The position numbers and the translations under genes are program-made. Under the pieces are notes generated by a model. That model did not search any database and had not been told where the DNA came from. It saw only the letters and a list, made by a program, of their open reading frames with translations. Shown piece by piece: positions 16,497 to 25,707 of a stretch of DNA of 64,000 nt. This DNA is from an uncultured Eubacteriales bacterium (GTDB lineage Bacteria; Bacillota; Clostridia; Lachnospirales; Lachnospiraceae), in assembly GCA_951800645.1 (NCBI GenBank), contig CATOIK010000005.1, forward strand, positions 1 through 64,000, written 5' to 3'. Positions within the stretch are counted from its first letter, which is position 1. Each line of letters starts with the position of its first letter.

Positions 16497-18599
16497 TCAA
16501 TTTTCCTTCTGTGCAAGGTCAGCGGGTTTCATGCTCAGGCTTACTTTGCCCATTTTATCCACATCTAATACCTTTACAGTTACCATATCTCCGATGTTTA
16601 CCACATCTTCCACTTTCTCAACCCGCTTGTCGGACAATCTGGAAATGTGCACCATTCCGTCCTTCTTGGGCTTCAGCTCTACAAATGCGCCGAACGGCAT
16701 GATCCGTACAACCTTACCGGTCAGGATCTGTCCCGGCTCTACATCCGTAACGATATTCTTAATGATCTCTTTTGCCTTTTCGATCATCTCCTTGTCGGTT
16801 CCGCAGATAGCTACATTTCCTTCATCAGAAATGTCGATCTTAACGCCGGTCTCCTCAATGATCTTGTTGATCACACAGCCCTGCTTGCCCACTACATCAC
16901 CAATCTTCTGCGGATCGATGGTAATCTGGTCAATCTTCGGAGCATACTTGCCCACTTCTTTTCTCGGCTCTGCAATAGCCGGCTTCATGCAGGTGTCCAT
17001 AATGAACATCCGCGCCTCCCGGCATCTTGCAATGGCGCCCTCTACAATGGGACGGGTCAGACCGTGAATCTTAATATCCATCTGGATAGCGGTAATACCG
17101 TCAGTAGTACCGGTTACCTTAAAGTCCATATCTCCGAAGAAGTCTTCCAGGCCCTGAATATCTGTCAACAGGATGAAATCCTCGTCTGCGTCGCCGGTTA
17201 CCAGGCCGCAGGAAATACCTGCAACCATCTTCTTGATGGGCACGCCTGCTGCCATCAGGGACATACAGGATGCACAGGTAGAAGCCATGGAGGTAGAGCC
17301 GTTAGACTCAAAGGTCTCCGATACGGTACGGATTGCATAGGGGAATTCTTCTTCGCTGGGAAGTACCGGGATCAGTGCTCTCTCTGCCAGAGCGCCGTGG
17401 CCGATTTCCCGGCGTCCCGGACCTCTGGACGGCTTGGTCTCGCCTACCGAGTAGGACGGGAAATTATAGTGATGCATATAACGCTTGCTGACTTCGTTCT
17501 CGTCCAGACCGTCTAACTTCTGCTGCTCAGACAGGGGAGCCAGAGTGCAGACATTGCAGATCTGGGTCTGTCCACGGGTGAACATGGCAGAGCCGTGTAC
17601 CCTGGGAATCAAATCCACCTCTGCTGCCAGAGGACGGATCTGGTTCATAGCGCGGCCATCCGGTCTCTTGCCGTCTTTTAAAATCATCTTGCGGACGGTC
17701 TTCTTCTGATACTGGTAAACAGCTTCGCCTAAAACTGCCAGCCACTCCTCGTTGTCGGCAAACGCCTCCTCTAACTTCTGGGTAATCTGGCGGATGTTCT
17801 CCTCACGAACCTGCTTTTCATCGGTAAATACTGCAGTCTCCATCTCTGCAGGGGGCACAATCTCACGGATGGCTGCAAACAGCTCCTCCGGAATGGCACA
17901 GCTTTCGTAGGAATGCTTTGCTTTGCCGCACTCAGCTACGATGCCGTCAATAAAGCGGATAATCTCCTGGTTTACGCCGTGAGCCATGTAGATGGCCTCG
18001 ATCATCTTCTCCTCCGGAATCTCATTGGCTCCGGCCTCGATCATGATCACCTTCTCTTTGGTGGATGCAACCGTCAGATTTAAGTCTCCGTTCTTCCACT
18101 GAGTCTGAGACGGATTCAAGATGAACTCGCCGTCAATCATGCCCACCTGGGTCATAGCACAGGGGCCGTCAAAGGGAATGTCGGAAATGCTGGTGGCAAT
18201 AGCTGCGCCCAGCATGGCAACCAGCTCCGGACGGCACTCTGTATCAACGCTCATAACCAGGTTGTTTAAGGTGACATCGTTACGGTAATCCTTGGGGAAT
18301 AACGGACGCATGGGACGGTCGATTACGCGGGAGGTCAGGACTGCGTTTTCAGAAGCCTTGCCCTCTCTGCGGGTGAAGCCGCCGGGAATCTTGCCTACTG
18401 CGTACAGCTTCTCCTCGTACTCTACGCTTAAGGGGAAGAAATCGATACCCTCTCTGGGCTTATCAGACGCGGTAGCCGTGGAAAGCACCACGGTATCGCC
18501 GTAATGAATAAATGCTGCGCCGTTGGCCTGCTTTGCCACTCTGCCTACATCAACGGTCAGGGTTCTGCCTGCAAGCTCCATGCTGAAACTTTTATACAT
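16497..18599 (-). CDS. pnp: Polynucleotide phosphorylase
   Basis: It is a phosphate-dependent 3'-5' exoribonuclease of mRNA turnover. Two RNase PH domains (about 1-220 and 310-540) flank an all-helical domain. A KH domain (GDVVGKQGCVINKIIEETG, near 570) and an S1 domain (GKVVRIMPFGAFVEL, near 635) end the 700-residue protein. The order rpsO-pnp is conserved in many Bacteria. Between them lie the rpsO terminator, a copy of the intergenic repeat, and a long stem-loop in the pnp leader. Confidence 0.97.
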   Translation of the reverse strand: MYKSFSMELAGRTLTVDVGRVAKQANGAAFIHYGDTVVLSTATASDKPREGIDFFPLSVEYEEKLYAVGKIPGGFTRREGKASENAVLTSRVIDRPMRPLFPKDYRNDVTLNNLVMSVDTECRPELVAMLGAAIATSISDIPFDGPCAMTQVGMIDGEFILNPSQTQWKNGDLNLTVASTKEKVIMIEAGANEIPEEKMIEAIYMAHGVNQEIIRFIDGIVAECGKAKHSYESCAIPEELFAAIREIVPPAEMETAVFTDEKQVREENIRQITQKLEEAFADNEEWLAVLGEAVYQYQKKTVRKMILKDGKRPDGRAMNQIRPLAAEVDLIPRVHGSAMFTRGQTQICNVCTLAPLSEQQKLDGLDENEVSKRYMHHYNFPSYSVGETKPSRGPGRREIGHGALAERALIPVLPSEEEFPYAIRTVSETFESNGSTSMASTCASCMSLMAAGVPIKKMVAGISCGLVTGDADEDFILLTDIQGLEDFFGDMDFKVTGTTDGITAIQMDIKIHGLTRPIVEGAIARCREARMFIMDTCMKPAIAEPRKEVGKYAPKIDQITIDPQKIGDVVGKQGCVINKIIEETGVKIDISDEGNVAICGTDKEMIEKAKEIIKNIVTDVEPGQILTGKVVRIMPFGAFVELKPKKDGMVHISRLSDKRVEKVEDVVNIGDMVTVKVLDVDKMGKVSLSMKPADLAQKEN

Positions 18600-18633
18600 G
18601 GTTTAAATCTCCTTTTTATTATTTTATTTTCAC

Positions 18634-18715
18634 CAGAAGACTCCGAAACTACTGCTCTGCCTGCAACCGATCTGCCGGCTGCAGGTACAGCAGCGGCTTC
18701 GGGAAAGGTCTTCTG
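18634..18715 (-). promoter_or_regulatory. Long stem-loop in the pnp leader
   Basis: The arms CAGAAGACTCCGAA (18634-18647) and TTCGG...GTCTTCTG (18698-18715) pair with small bulges, and inner segments (CCTGCA/TGCAGG, CTGCT/AGCAG) extend the helix. It lies 35 bp before the pnp start. In E. coli the pnp leader forms a long duplex cut by RNase III, which lets PNPase repress itself; a similar role here is inference. Confidence 0.55.
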
Positions 18716-18730
18716 AGAGAAATCATAAAG

Positions 18731-18863
18731 AACAAAGAGTCCGGTTCACCGGACTCTCGCGCCGGAGCGCGTCTGCGTCAGCAGACATTTTCCTTAAGCG
18801 CGAAGTGCGCATCCCGGGGAGCGTTTCTGTTTCATAGGGCGAACTTTCCTATGAAACGAAAAA
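18731..18863. repeat. Structured intergenic repeat, copy C
   Basis: It is nearly identical to copy A (11742-11870), with the same three hairpins and a few substitutions in the linkers (TTAAGCGCG for TTAAGTGCG, CGTTTCTG for CGTTTTTG). It lies between the rpsO terminator and the pnp leader stem-loop. Confidence 0.8.
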
Positions 18864-18865
18864 CA

Positions 18866-18888
18866 GGGTGGAGAAAGCCTCTCCACCC
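18866..18888 (-). terminator. Terminator after rpsO
   Basis: On the minus strand GGGTGGAGA, a five-base loop and TCTCCACCC are followed by TGTTTTTCG, 13 bp after the rpsO stop. It should partly separate rpsO from pnp. Confidence 0.75.
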
Positions 18889-18900
18889 ACGACATACCAA

Positions 18901-19167
18901 TTACTTTCTGATGCCTAATTTCTCGATCAGTGCACGGTAGCCTTCCAGGTCGGTCTTCTTTAAGTAGTCTAACAGACCGCGTCTCTGACCTACCATCTTT
19001 AACAGACCGCGTCTGGAATGATGGTCCTTCTGGTTTACCTTTAAGTGCTCGGTCAGCTCGTTAATTCTCTGGGTGAGAATTGCGATCTGAACCTCCGGTG
19101 AACCGGTATCGCCAGGTTTTCTGCCGTACTCGGCAATGATAGCTGCTTTCTTTTCCTTTGAAATCAT
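18901..19167 (-). CDS. rpsO: 30S ribosomal protein S15
   Basis: The 88-residue protein is of normal length, with the typical [17 protein letters not shown] and [21 protein letters not shown] segments that bind the central domain of 16S rRNA. It is preceded by AGGAGG and a leader of about 90 nt from a near-perfect promoter. S15 usually represses its own mRNA through a leader structure; candidates are present here but cannot be proven by eye. Confidence 0.97.
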   Translation of the reverse strand: MISKEKKAAIIAEYGRKPGDTGSPEVQIAILTQRINELTEHLKVNQKDHHSRRGLLKMVGQRRGLLDYLKKTDLEGYRALIEKLGIRK

Positions 19168-19265
19168 GATGACTTCCTCCTAAATAATTAAAGACTTACC
19201 ACAGACCAGGCCGATGGTCGGAGTCTCCGGTCGGCTGAGTCCAAGGCGTTTGTTCATACCGAATT

Positions 19266-19294
19266 ATCTTAGCATATTCCAAATGCCCTGTCAA
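19266..19294 (-). promoter_or_regulatory. Sigma-A promoter of rpsO and its leader
   Basis: On the minus strand a consensus TTGACA (19289-19294), a 17-bp spacer and TAAGAT (19266-19271) precede a ~90-nt leader. The leader can fold around GCCGACCGGAGAC / GGTCGG-type pairings and is a possible S15-binding site. Confidence 0.75.
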
Positions 19295-19332
19295 TTCTTT
19301 TGTGCATCCGCTTTTGCATCCGCTTTTTGCCC

Positions 19333-19794
19333 TTACAGATAGTGCTGGTGGATCATCAGCGTCAGCCCGATTCCTAAGATAGCCCCGGCCAATACCTGCA
19401 GCGGTGTGTGACCCACAAACTCCTTTAACCGTTCCTGAATCTGCTGGTTGTTCATCTTAAACAAATCCTGCTCCATAATCAGGTTCAAAAGCTTGGCCTG
19501 CTTTCCTGTTTCCTGACGGACGCCAATAGCGTCGTACATCACAACAGACGCCAGCACAAAGCTGATGGCAAACTGGAAGGAGCCTATGCCGTAGCAAAGC
19601 CCGGCCGCTGTGGTTAAGCTGCAGACCGTGGCGGAGTGGGAGCTTGGCATACCGCCGGAGCCAACCAGCCGCTCCACAGAAAAATCTTTATTGATAGCAA
19701 AATCAATGATGGTTTTCAGCACCTGGGCTACGATCCAGCCTGCCACAGAGCAAATTAAAACCTCGTTGCTGAGTAATTTATCCCAAAATGTCAT
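19333..19794 (-). CDS. Divergent PAP2 family protein, YuiD-like (DUF212)
   Basis: This 153-residue membrane protein has four hydrophobic segments and the family motif GGMPSSHSATVCSL, the remnant of the PAP2 phosphatase SGxH site. DYDAxGVR appears as YDAIGVRQE. The family is widespread in Bacillota; its activity is unknown. It follows glgA without shared regulation, since a terminator lies between them. Confidence 0.85.
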   Translation of the reverse strand: MTFWDKLLSNEVLICSVAGWIVAQVLKTIIDFAINKDFSVERLVGSGGMPSSHSATVCSLTTAAGLCYGIGSFQFAISFVLASVVMYDAIGVRQETGKQAKLLNLIMEQDLFKMNNQQIQERLKEFVGHTPLQVLAGAILGIGLTLMIHQHYL

Positions 19795-19846
19795 AGTGTA
19801 CCTCTGTCTCTTATGTTCTGCTTATTCTGTTTTCAGAAGAACGAAA

Positions 19847-19878
19847 GGGGCGGACTGCTCTTTTAAGCAATCCGCACC
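19847..19878 (-). terminator. Terminator after glgA
   Basis: GCGGA(T)TGCT and AGCA(G)TCCGC form the stem on the minus strand, followed by CCTTTCGTTCTTC. It lies 20 bp beyond the glgA stop. Confidence 0.55.
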
Positions 19879-19897
19879 TTCTGTTTTTCTCTGACAA

Positions 19898-21343
19898 TCA
19901 ATATCCAATCAGCCAGTCGTACAGCTCCTGGTATTTCAGAGCCGATGTCTGCCAGGAGAAATCTGCTGCCATGGCCCGGTCGATAATCTTGTTCCACTCC
20001 CGCTTTCGGTCGTAATAAACCCGCTTTGCATAGTTGACGGTATCTAACATCTCATGAGCGTTGTAGTTGGCAAAGGAGAAACCTGTGCCTCTTCCTTCGT
20101 ACTCATTGTATGGCTCTACCGTATCCTTTAAACCGCCGGTCTCCCGTACAATCGGCACAGTGCCGTAGCGCAGGGCCATCAACTGGCTTAAACCGCAGGG
20201 TTCAAACAGAGACGGCATCAGGAATGCGTCGCAGCCTGCATAAATCTTGTGGGACATCTCATTGGAGTAGTAAATCTGAGCGGATACCCGATCATGATAC
20301 TTCCAGTCAAAGTGACGGAACATATTCTCGTACTGCTCGTCTCCGGTTCCCAATACTACAAGCTGCATATCGTCCCTGCACAGATCGTCCATGACATACT
20401 GCACCAGATCCAGCCCCTTCTGATCTGTCAGGCGGGACACAATGCCTACCATAAACTTCTTTTCATCTACCGGCAGGCCCAACTGCTCCTGCAGCGCCCG
20501 CTTATTTTTAATTTTCTCCTTGCGGAAGTTTTTGGCGTTGTAGGGCTGTGCAATGAAGGGGTCTGTTTCCGGATTGAATTCATCGTAATCAATGCCGTTT
20601 ACAATACCCCGCAGGCTGCCTGCCCGCGCCCGCATAAGGCCGTCTAATCCCTCGCCGTAGAAGGGCATCTTAATCTCTTCTGCGTAAGTCTGGCTTACGG
20701 TGGTGATGGCGTCTGCAAAGACGATGCCGCCCTTTAGCATATTGCCGTCCTTGTAAGCCTCCAGCTTATCCGGGGTAAAGTAATAATCCGGCAGCATGGA
20801 GAAGCGCTGGATGGTCTTTACATCCCAAACACCCTGGAATTTTAAGTTATGAATGGTCATAACAGACTTGATGTTTGCAAAGAACTCACCGCCCCGGAAC
20901 CGGTCTTTTAAATATACCGGAATCAGGCCGGTCTGCCAGTCGTGACAGTGGATGACATCCGGCTTAAAGCCGATAACCGGCAGAGCAGACAGGGCTGCGT
21001 TGCAGAAGAAGGAGAACTTCTCCAGGTCATAGAGCCAGTCACCGTAGGGCTTGGCGCCGCTGAAATAAGCCTCGTTATCAATAAAGTAGAATGTAATGCC
21101 GTCATAAACATACTGCATGATTCCCACATAGCGGCTCTGCCCCAGATAATCCATATAGAAATGGTTGATATAGGTCATTTCATTCCGCCACTTTTCGTTG
21201 ATGCACATGTACTTGGGAAGCATAACCCGCACATCAAAATACTGCTTGTCAAAACATTTAGGCAGGGAGCCTGCTACATCTGCAAGTCCTCCGGTCTTGA
21301 TAAACGGTACTGCCTCAGATGCCACAAATAAAATATTTTTCAT
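19898..21343 (-). CDS. glgA: Glycogen synthase (ADP-glucose type)
   Basis: This is a GT5 glycosyltransferase that adds glucose from ADP-glucose to glycogen. It starts with the ADP-glucose-binding KTGGLADVAGSLPK and has the C-terminal Rossmann domain with the E-x7-E region (PSLFEPCGLSQLMALRYGT). The 481 residues are normal. It stands alone here, without glgB, glgC or glgP in the window. Clostridia store glycogen (granulose) before sporulation, which fits its place beside spo0A, though a link is only suggestive. Confidence 0.95.
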   Translation of the reverse strand: MKNILFVASEAVPFIKTGGLADVAGSLPKCFDKQYFDVRVMLPKYMCINEKWRNEMTYINHFYMDYLGQSRYVGIMQYVYDGITFYFIDNEAYFSGAKPYGDWLYDLEKFSFFCNAALSALPVIGFKPDVIHCHDWQTGLIPVYLKDRFRGGEFFANIKSVMTIHNLKFQGVWDVKTIQRFSMLPDYYFTPDKLEAYKDGNMLKGGIVFADAITTVSQTYAEEIKMPFYGEGLDGLMRARAGSLRGIVNGIDYDEFNPETDPFIAQPYNAKNFRKEKIKNKRALQEQLGLPVDEKKFMVGIVSRLTDQKGLDLVQYVMDDLCRDDMQLVVLGTGDEQYENMFRHFDWKYHDRVSAQIYYSNEMSHKIYAGCDAFLMPSLFEPCGLSQLMALRYGTVPIVRETGGLKDTVEPYNEYEGRGTGFSFANYNAHEMLDTVNYAKRVYYDRKREWNKIIDRAMAADFSWQTSALKYQELYDWLIGY

Positions 21344-21451
21344 CCAAAACCCCTCCTTTATGCCAGTCTGTCCCCAAACAGACTTCCATAAGATATAGTA
21401 TACAATATTTAGCTGGATTTAGGAAGTAAAATATGCAATTTTCATGGTAAT

Positions 21452-22258
21452 TTATGACATTCTTTTATAATCCAGGCGAATCTTATCTGCCATCAGGGCA
21501 ATGAACTCGGAATTTGTAGGTTTTCCCTTGCTGCTGTTGACGGTGTAACCAAACAGACGGTTGATAGCGTCCAGCCTTCCTCTGGTCCAAGCCACCTCAA
21601 TAGCGTGACGGATAGCTCGCTCTACACGACTGGAGGTGGTGTCATGCCGCTTGGCAATGGTAGGATAAAGGACTTTTGTCACAGACACCAGCATATCTTC
21701 CTCCTCTACAGAGATGGCGATAGCATCACGCAGATACTGATACCCTTTGATATGAGCCGGGATTCCGATTTCACGGAGCATCTGGGTAACATCGTTTTCC
21801 AGATGCTGACGAATATACTCCTGTTTATCTACGCAGGGAGTCATAGGCCGAATGTCTTCCCGGACAGCGGGACGGACAGTACGACGGCAGACTCGGCGAA
21901 TCCGGTCCATTACCACAGCACGGTCAAAGGGCTTCATTATGTAATAGCTGGCCCCCAGTTGGAAAGCATCGGCTGCCACAGTCTCGCTTCCGGCTGCAGT
22001 TACCATAATAAAAGACGGAAGATTCTTTCCGCCCCGTTCTCGCTTTACTCGCTCCATTACGGAAATTCCGTCCAGCTTTGGCATGATCACATCTAAAAGT
22101 ACCAGATCTGGATTTGTGTCCATGATCATCTGATAAGCTTCCTCGCCATCTCCAGCTTTTCCCACTACACGAAAACCGTCTTCTTCCTCTACCATGGTAT
22201 TTAATAAATCTAACATTAACGGATTATCTTCTGCAATGGCAACGCTTAACTCAGTCAT
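21452..22258 (-). CDS. spo0A: Stage 0 sporulation master regulator Spo0A
   Basis: The 268-residue protein has a receiver domain (about 1-125) with the phosphoacceptor in [13 protein letters not shown] and Lys in IMKPFDR. A C-terminal DNA-binding domain (about 155-265) has the invariant [15 protein letters not shown]. Phosphorylated Spo0A binds TGTCGAA boxes and starts sporulation. The start at 22258 follows GAGGAGG; the frame continues 31 codons further up without a ribosome site. It lies directly downstream of spoIVB, the conserved order in Bacillota. Confidence 0.97.
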   Translation of the reverse strand: MTELSVAIAEDNPLMLDLLNTMVEEEDGFRVVGKAGDGEEAYQMIMDTNPDLVLLDVIMPKLDGISVMERVKRERGGKNLPSFIMVTAAGSETVAADAFQLGASYYIMKPFDRAVVMDRIRRVCRRTVRPAVREDIRPMTPCVDKQEYIRQHLENDVTQMLREIGIPAHIKGYQYLRDAIAISVEEEDMLVSVTKVLYPTIAKRHDTTSSRVERAIRHAIEVAWTRGRLDAINRLFGYTVNSSKGKPTNSEFIALMADKIRLDYKRMS

Positions 22259-22294
22259 GTTACAAATCCTCCTCATTTTCTTGTTATATTTTGT

Positions 22295-22351
22295 ATTATA
22301 CTCTCTCCCTTTGTCTGGTTGCAACGAATTCTCATCGTCAATTTTTGACAA
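22295..22351 (-). promoter_or_regulatory. spo0A promoter with candidate 0A box
   Basis: On the minus strand TTGCAA (22319-22324), an 18-bp spacer and TATAAT (22295-22300) form a vegetative promoter. TTGTCAAAA at 22343-22351 resembles a 0A box (TTGTCGAA) just upstream of the -35, which would give self-control as known for spo0A. Confidence 0.55.
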
Positions 22352-22516
22352 GGTTTACATTCCATTACGGTTCAGAACCAAGCAAAAATTCATGTGGTTC
22401 TGAATAGTAATCACACTATATAGTAACGATGAAAAAGTAGATTTGTAACGAAAACTGGAAAATTTTAGAAAAATGTGCATTTTATTGGAGCGAACTGCAG
22501 CCGCTGGCAGAAATTA

Positions 22517-22577
22517 ACCGGGAGTGACCAAACGGCTTTTACAAGCAAGCTTGCAGCGCCGCTTCGTTACTCCCGGT
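22517..22577. other. Large hairpin between spoIVB and spo0A
   Basis: The arms ACCGGGAGTGACCAAACGGC and GCCGCTTCGTTACTCCCGGT pair with few mismatches around an inner AAGC/GCTT stem. There is no U-tract on the minus strand, so it is not a classical terminator. It may stabilise or process the spoIVB transcript. Together with the spo0A promoter this explains the 329-bp spacer. Confidence 0.55.
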
Positions 22578-22587
22578 CAGCCCGGAC

Positions 22588-23865
22588 TCAATGCTTCATC
22601 ATATCTTCTACAAATATCCCATAGCCTCTGGTAGAATCCTGGACAAATACATGGGTGACGGCCCCTACTAGCTTTCCATCCTGAATAATCGGGCTGCCGC
22701 TCATGCCCTGGACGATGCCGCCGGTCAGCTTTAGAAGCTCCGGGTCTACCACCTTCAGCACAATGCTTTTGTTTTCCTGCACCGGATTCAAGTCCACCTT
22801 CTGAATCTCAATTTCATAGTCCTGAAGCTGGCCGGACACATTGCTGCGAATCCAGGCACGGCCTTTTTTCACATCCTGTCGGTAGCCAATGGGAAGGGAC
22901 TCGCCTAACAGGGATTTTTCCATTTTCTCGTTGACCGTTCCGTAAATGCCGGTCTCGGTGTTGGCGGTAATGGTGCCCAGCTTGGAACCTGGGCCATAGT
23001 AAATAACGCCGGCCATAACGCCGGGAGTTCCCACTGTGCCTTTCTCAATCCCTAAAATCTCTGTTTCATAAAGCTCCCCTTCTCCAATCTCCACAACCTC
23101 TCCGGTGTCGCTGTCGCTGATTCCGTGTCCCAAAGCGCCAAAATTTCCAGCTTCGTCCACATAAGTCATTGTACCGATTCCCTGGGTATCATCCCGGACC
23201 CAGGCCCCCAGCTTATAGCTGCCGTCCTGGCATTTTACCGGATTCATCCGGACATCCAGAGCTTCTCCTTCCCGGCGCACCCGCAGAAGGGCCTCGCTTT
23301 CTCCAATACAGTTCAACTGACTGATCAGCGCCTCCTTATCCTTCAGCGGCTGGCCGTTGATGGCCTCAATGTAATCTCCGGACTGCAGGATACCGTAAGC
23401 CGGTTCCACCTCCTGGCCCTGGCTGTTCATCACCTGGCCGGTTCCGATCACCATAACGCCTTTGGATTTCAGGTATATGCCAACCGGCATACCGCAGGGC
23501 ACCGCATACCGGGTGTCCACCACATCCACCTCAATATCCTTAAAGGGAATCTTTCCAAACAGCTTTAAATCAAGCTGATAGCTGCCCTGATTCTTTCCAT
23601 AAAGAGAAAGGGGCTCATCTATTTTAAGCCGTACTTCCCCTGCCGGAATGTTGGATTCATTTCCCAGAACCACCTCCTCGCTCTCGCTGGAAAGGCTTAC
23701 CTCAAAAGGCAGTTCCAGGTGAAATTCCTCCTGCTCTCTGGCCACGATGCTCAGGCGGTCCGGAATCCGCCGTTCCAGATAGTACCAGGTAAAGCCAATG
23801 GTAAACAAAAGCCCAAGCCAAAAGGTCCAGATTAAGTATCTGCGAAACTGCTGCCGTTTTGTCAT
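22588..23865 (-). CDS. spoIVB: SpoIVB serine peptidase
   Basis: One N-terminal transmembrane segment (about 12-28) is followed by a PDZ domain (about 100-200: YGILQSGDYIEAINGQPL). The peptidase domain has GALGHGISDSDTGE with the His and MSGSPIIQDGKLVGAVTHV with the nucleophilic Ser. SpoIVB is secreted from the forespore and triggers pro-sigma-K processing by cleaving SpoIVFA in B. subtilis. Its 425 residues match the family. It sits between recN and spo0A. Confidence 0.96.
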   Translation of the reverse strand: MTKRQQFRRYLIWTFWLGLLFTIGFTWYYLERRIPDRLSIVAREQEEFHLELPFEVSLSSESEEVVLGNESNIPAGEVRLKIDEPLSLYGKNQGSYQLDLKLFGKIPFKDIEVDVVDTRYAVPCGMPVGIYLKSKGVMVIGTGQVMNSQGQEVEPAYGILQSGDYIEAINGQPLKDKEALISQLNCIGESEALLRVRREGEALDVRMNPVKCQDGSYKLGAWVRDDTQGIGTMTYVDEAGNFGALGHGISDSDTGEVVEIGEGELYETEILGIEKGTVGTPGVMAGVIYYGPGSKLGTITANTETGIYGTVNEKMEKSLLGESLPIGYRQDVKKGRAWIRSNVSGQLQDYEIEIQKVDLNPVQENKSIVLKVVDPELLKLTGGIVQGMSGSPIIQDGKLVGAVTHVFVQDSTRGYGIFVEDMMKH

Positions 23866-23915
23866 CTCACATACCTCCTCTTTTTTATCTCAGATGCCGA
23901 AATTTTTGAAAAGGA

Positions 23916-23940
23916 AAAGGAGCCTTATGAAAGCTCCCTT
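23916..23940 (-). terminator. Terminator between recN and spoIVB
   Basis: On the minus strand AAGGGAGC and GCTCCTTT pair and are followed by TCCTTTTC. A second inverted repeat (GATCAgAACCAA/TTGGTTtTGATC) lies at about 23990-24020, just after recN. Together they should separate the recN and spoIVB transcripts. Confidence 0.65.
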
Positions 23941-24031
23941 CTAGTATGTGAGGGTTCTGAAAAAACCACACTGTAAGTTTTTGTAACGATCAAAACCAAG
24001 CAAAATTTGGTTCTGATCGATTACCACTATT

Positions 24032-25696
24032 TTATTTTAAATGCTTCTGCCTCTCTGCCAGCCGCTTCATCTCCCCGGCATTCTCCCGCACTGCGTCTGT
24101 AATCTCTGCACCACCTAAAAGTCTTGCCAGTTCTTCCACCATTTCCTCCTGGCTCAGGCGATGAATCTGGGTTCTGGTTTTTCCACCGTCTGCCGACTTG
24201 ACAATCTCAAAATGGCTGTCTGCCATGGCTGCAATCTGGGGCAGATGGGTAATGCAGATAACCTGATGGCTTCCGGCAATCACTGCCAGCTGCTGGGATA
24301 CCTTCTGAGCCGTGCGGCCGCTGATACCAGTATCGATTTCGTCAAAAATCAAGGTAGGAATATCATCACTGTCTGCCAGCACAGTCTTGATGGCCAGCAT
24401 AATCCGGGACAGCTCGCCGCCAGACGCCACCAGCCCCAGCGACCGCACCGGTTCTCCTGGGTTCGTGGAAATCTTAAACTCTGCTTCGTCAAAGCCGTTG
24501 GCTGTAAAGTGGTCTAAGCGGGTAAACTCCATAGTAAACCGAACATCCAGAAAATTCAGTTCCGTCAGACCTGCCCGGATTTTTTCTGTCAAAGATTCTG
24601 CTGCTGCCTGCCGCTCCTGAGAAAGAGATTGGCAAAGTGCTTCCAGCGCAGTTGTCACTTCCTTATATTCTTCCTCAGTCTGCCGGCGGTATTCATCGAA
24701 ATGTTCCAGTTCATCCAGCCGAATCCGTTTTTCCTCCAGCGTTTCCTGAATCTTGGCCACCGTTTTTCCATATTTTGCCTGCAAATTGTGAATCAAATCC
24801 AACCGTTCTTCAATCCGGGCCAGCTCCTCCTCGTCAAAATTCAACTCCTCCATGTAGCTGCTGATGGCGCGGCGGGCATCGTTTAAGATGGATTCTGCAT
24901 CGTAAAGCTGATCCTGAATCGGCTGCAGTGCTTCATCGTAGGCCACCACCTGGCTCATCTGATACATAGCCCGGCCAAGTCCCTCCATCTCTACGGCATC
25001 GTAGGCGGCAGACAGGCTTTCCAGGATTTTCCGGCCATTGGAAAACCGGCGGTACTGCTCCGTGAGAGTCTCCTCCTCTCCTTCTTTCAGGGCCGCGTCT
25101 TCAATCTCCTGAATCTCAAACTGGAGAAAATCCGCTTCCCGCTTCCGGCTCTCTGCATCGCCGCTCATCTCGGTCAGCTTCTCTCCCAGGGCTTTGTAGC
25201 GCTGGTAGGCAGACTCAATATCCGGTTTTAAGGAATGGATCCGGGGCTTTGCATAGGCGTCCAGAATTTCCAGATGTTTAGAGGGATACAGCAGAGACTG
25301 ATGCTCATGCTGCCCGTGAATATCCAGCAGCAGACCGGTTACCTGGCGAAGACGAGCAGCCGTAACGGTTTCATCATTGATTCGGCTGACGCTGCGGGCA
25401 GCCGTAATTTTTCGGGTAATAATGAGGATGCCGTCCGAATCCGGGCAGACATCCAACTGCTCTAAGGCAGCTCTTTTGCCCTCCTCCACAGAGAACACCA
25501 GCTCCACATAAGCCGCTTCTGCGCCGCTTCGGATAATCTCCCTGGACGCCTTCTGCCCCAGGGCCAGATTGACTGAGCCGATAATAATGGACTTTCCTGC
25601 GCCGGTCTCGCCGGTCATAATATTTAAGCCGTCGCCGAACTCTACATCTGCCTGCTCAATCAGAGCCAGATTTTTCACATGTAACTCCAACAGCAT
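24032..25696 (-). CDS. recN: DNA repair protein RecN
   Basis: This is an SMC-like ATPase of double-strand break repair. It has Walker A GETGAGKS near residue 30, a long coiled-coil central region (about 150-370), the signature SGGELSRIMLAIK and Walker B LIFDEIDTGISGR near 460. The 554 residues are normal. It is the last gene of the nusB-to-recN block, 11 bp after argR. Confidence 0.96.
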   Translation of the reverse strand: MLLELHVKNLALIEQADVEFGDGLNIMTGETGAGKSIIIGSVNLALGQKASREIIRSGAEAAYVELVFSVEEGKRAALEQLDVCPDSDGILIITRKITAARSVSRINDETVTAARLRQVTGLLLDIHGQHEHQSLLYPSKHLEILDAYAKPRIHSLKPDIESAYQRYKALGEKLTEMSGDAESRKREADFLQFEIQEIEDAALKEGEEETLTEQYRRFSNGRKILESLSAAYDAVEMEGLGRAMYQMSQVVAYDEALQPIQDQLYDAESILNDARRAISSYMEELNFDEEELARIEERLDLIHNLQAKYGKTVAKIQETLEEKRIRLDELEHFDEYRRQTEEEYKEVTTALEALCQSLSQERQAAAESLTEKIRAGLTELNFLDVRFTMEFTRLDHFTANGFDEAEFKISTNPGEPVRSLGLVASGGELSRIMLAIKTVLADSDDIPTLIFDEIDTGISGRTAQKVSQQLAVIAGSHQVICITHLPQIAAMADSHFEIVKSADGGKTRTQIHRLSQEEMVEELARLLGGAEITDAVRENAGEMKRLAERQKHLK

Positions 25697-25707
25697 ACAA
25701 CCGCCTC

